From Actinomadura madurae (GTDB lineage: Bacteria > Actinomycetota > Actinomycetes > Streptosporangiales > Streptosporangiaceae): 32,006 nt of DNA. The position numbers were made by a program, and so were the translations under genes. The notes under the pieces are model-generated. The model searched no databases. It saw only the letters and a program-made list of their open reading frames with translations, and was not told the origin of the DNA. Below, piece by piece: positions 31,205 through 32,006 of this stretch (positions are counted from its first letter, which is position 1; every line of letters starts with the position of its first letter). The stretch is taken from assembly GCF_900115095.1 (NCBI RefSeq), contig NZ_FOVH01000036.1, positions 1 to 32,006 on the forward strand. The letters run 5' to 3'.

Positions 31205-32006
31205 CTACCGCAGCGGCTCGCCGATCTGCCGCATGTGACCAAGGGCCTCCCGGTAGGACGCCACCAGCCCGGTCTCGGTGTAGGGGACGCCGACCGCGGC
31301 GCAGTGCTCGCGGACCATCGGCTGCATTTTGCGCAGGTTGCACCGGGGGACGCCGGGGAACAGATGGTGCTCGATCTGGTAGTTCAGCCCGCCCATCACC
31401 CAGTCGGTCACCGGGCCACCGCGCACATTGCGGGAGGTCAGCACCTGCCGGCGCAGATGACCCCACCGCTGCCCCGGCTCGGGCATCGCCATCCCCTTGT
31501 GGTTGGGCGCGAACACCGCACCCAGATGCAGCCCGAACAGCGCATGCTGCACCACCATCAACACCACCGCCTTCTCCACCGGCAGCAGCGACAACGCCAG
31601 CACCAGATACCCGACCGCATGCGCGACCAGCAGACCACCCTCCACCACCCGGTCACGGCGTGAACGCCCCCGCAAGAACAGCACACTGCCGACCTTGAGG
31701 TTCACCCCCTCCAGCGTCAGCAACGGGAAGAACAACACCGCCTGGTGCCGCACCACCCACCGCAGCACACCCCGCTGCCGCCCCGCCTGCTCCGCCGTCC
31801 ACGCCAGCACACCCTCCCCCACATCAGGATCCTTCCCGACATGATTCGGGTTCGCGTGATGACGATTGTGCTTATCGCTCCACCACCCGTGCCCCATCCC
31901 CAGCAGCAGATTCCCCAGCACCAACCCCAGCCACCGATTCACCCGCGCACTCCGCGCGATCTGCCGATGCCCCGCGTCATGACCCAGAAACCCCGTCCGC
32001 GCCGCC
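31205..32006 (-). CDS. Membrane fatty-acid desaturase (partial, 5' end outside)
   Basis: The gene enters from the right edge and its N-terminus is missing. The three histidine boxes of acyl-lipid or acyl-CoA desaturases are present: HDAGH near the edge, HNRHH (DKHNRHHANPNH) and QIEHH (LNYQIEHHLFPGV). They bind the diiron centre that introduces a double bond into fatty acyl chains at the membrane. Several hydrophobic stretches lie between boxes two and three. An internal GTG could look like a start, but the frame and the first His box continue through to the edge. The last ~35 residues include the usual CAAVGVPYTETGLVASYREAL. Confidence 0.93.
   Translation of the reverse strand, partial: AARTGFLGHDAGHRQIARSARVNRWLGLVLGNLLLGMGHGWWSDKHNRHHANPNHVGKDPDVGEGVLAWTAEQAGRQRGVLRWVVRHQAVLFFPLLTLEGVNLKVGSVLFLRGRSRRDRVVEGGLLVAHAVGYLVLALSLLPVEKAVVLMVVQHALFGLHLGAVFAPNHKGMAMPEPGQRWGHLRRQVLTSRNVRGGPVTDWVMGGLNYQIEHHLFPGVPRCNLRKMQPMVREHCAAVGVPYTETGLVASYREALGHMRQIGEPLR

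Noticed and set aside
31205..31942. Desaturase as a complete gene starting at GTG 31942
   Set aside because: The frame stays open to the window edge and upstream codons encode the first His box (HDAGH), so the gene is cut by the edge.

Overview
The window is chromosomal DNA from a high-GC actinomycete. The strongly GC-rich third codon positions, the RpoB C-terminus, the DUF3040 membrane protein, the NmtR/CtpJ metal pair and the many WYL, HxlR, TetR and GlxA-type regulators all fit Actinomycetota. A Streptosporangiales (Actinomadura-like) member is my best guess, by inference only. No tRNA, rRNA, CRISPR array or recognisable transposase was seen.

Left part (1-5.9 kb): the 3' end of an rpoB gene that stops at a strong terminator and is not followed by rpoC. 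Next come a minimal nucleotidyltransferase, a divergent nickel/cobalt resistance pair (ctpJ P1B-4 ATPase and nmtR sensor), an orphan small ORF, a SnoaL-like protein and a hot-dog thioesterase. Two related stem-loop repeats (496-521 and 4710-4734) bracket the nucleotidyltransferase/metal block.

Centre-left (5.9-16.3 kb): a two-gene module of an ARPP-1-like protein and a vWA (TROVE/Ro-like) protein with an intact MIDAS motif lies downstream of a TetR regulator. The TetR gene is divergent from a DrrAB-like ABC exporter. An EamA permease overlaps the exporter tail to tail. Then comes a 987-residue orphan protein with an unusual N-terminal region, a long proline-rich linker and a degenerate AAA+-like C-terminus. 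It is followed by an HTH-WYL regulator whose C-terminal third looks like a DinB metalloenzyme domain. These two loci and the vWA/ARPP-1 pair are the best candidates for undescribed biology.

Centre-right (16.3-26.3 kb): an RsbW-type ATPase; an unannotated, terminator-ended transcript candidate; two oxidoreductase/regulator divergent pairs (MDR reductase with HxlR; flavodoxin-type quinone reductase with a GlxA-family AraC regulator); DUF3040; a GHL10 lipoprotein hydrolase; an SDR-GNAT-HtrA gene series; and a spermidine-synthase-like methyltransferase.

Right part (26.3-32 kb): bioY (biotin uptake), menF-type isochorismate synthase (menaquinone entry), a KhtT-like/CPA2 potassium-proton antiporter pair, an Nei2-type DNA glycosylase and the 3' part of a membrane fatty-acid desaturase. 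The top strand is clearly C-rich here and G-rich to the left of about 24 kb, whichever strand the genes are on. Seven genes across the window have a TANNNT -10 box 6-7 nt before the start codon, suggesting leaderless transcripts.
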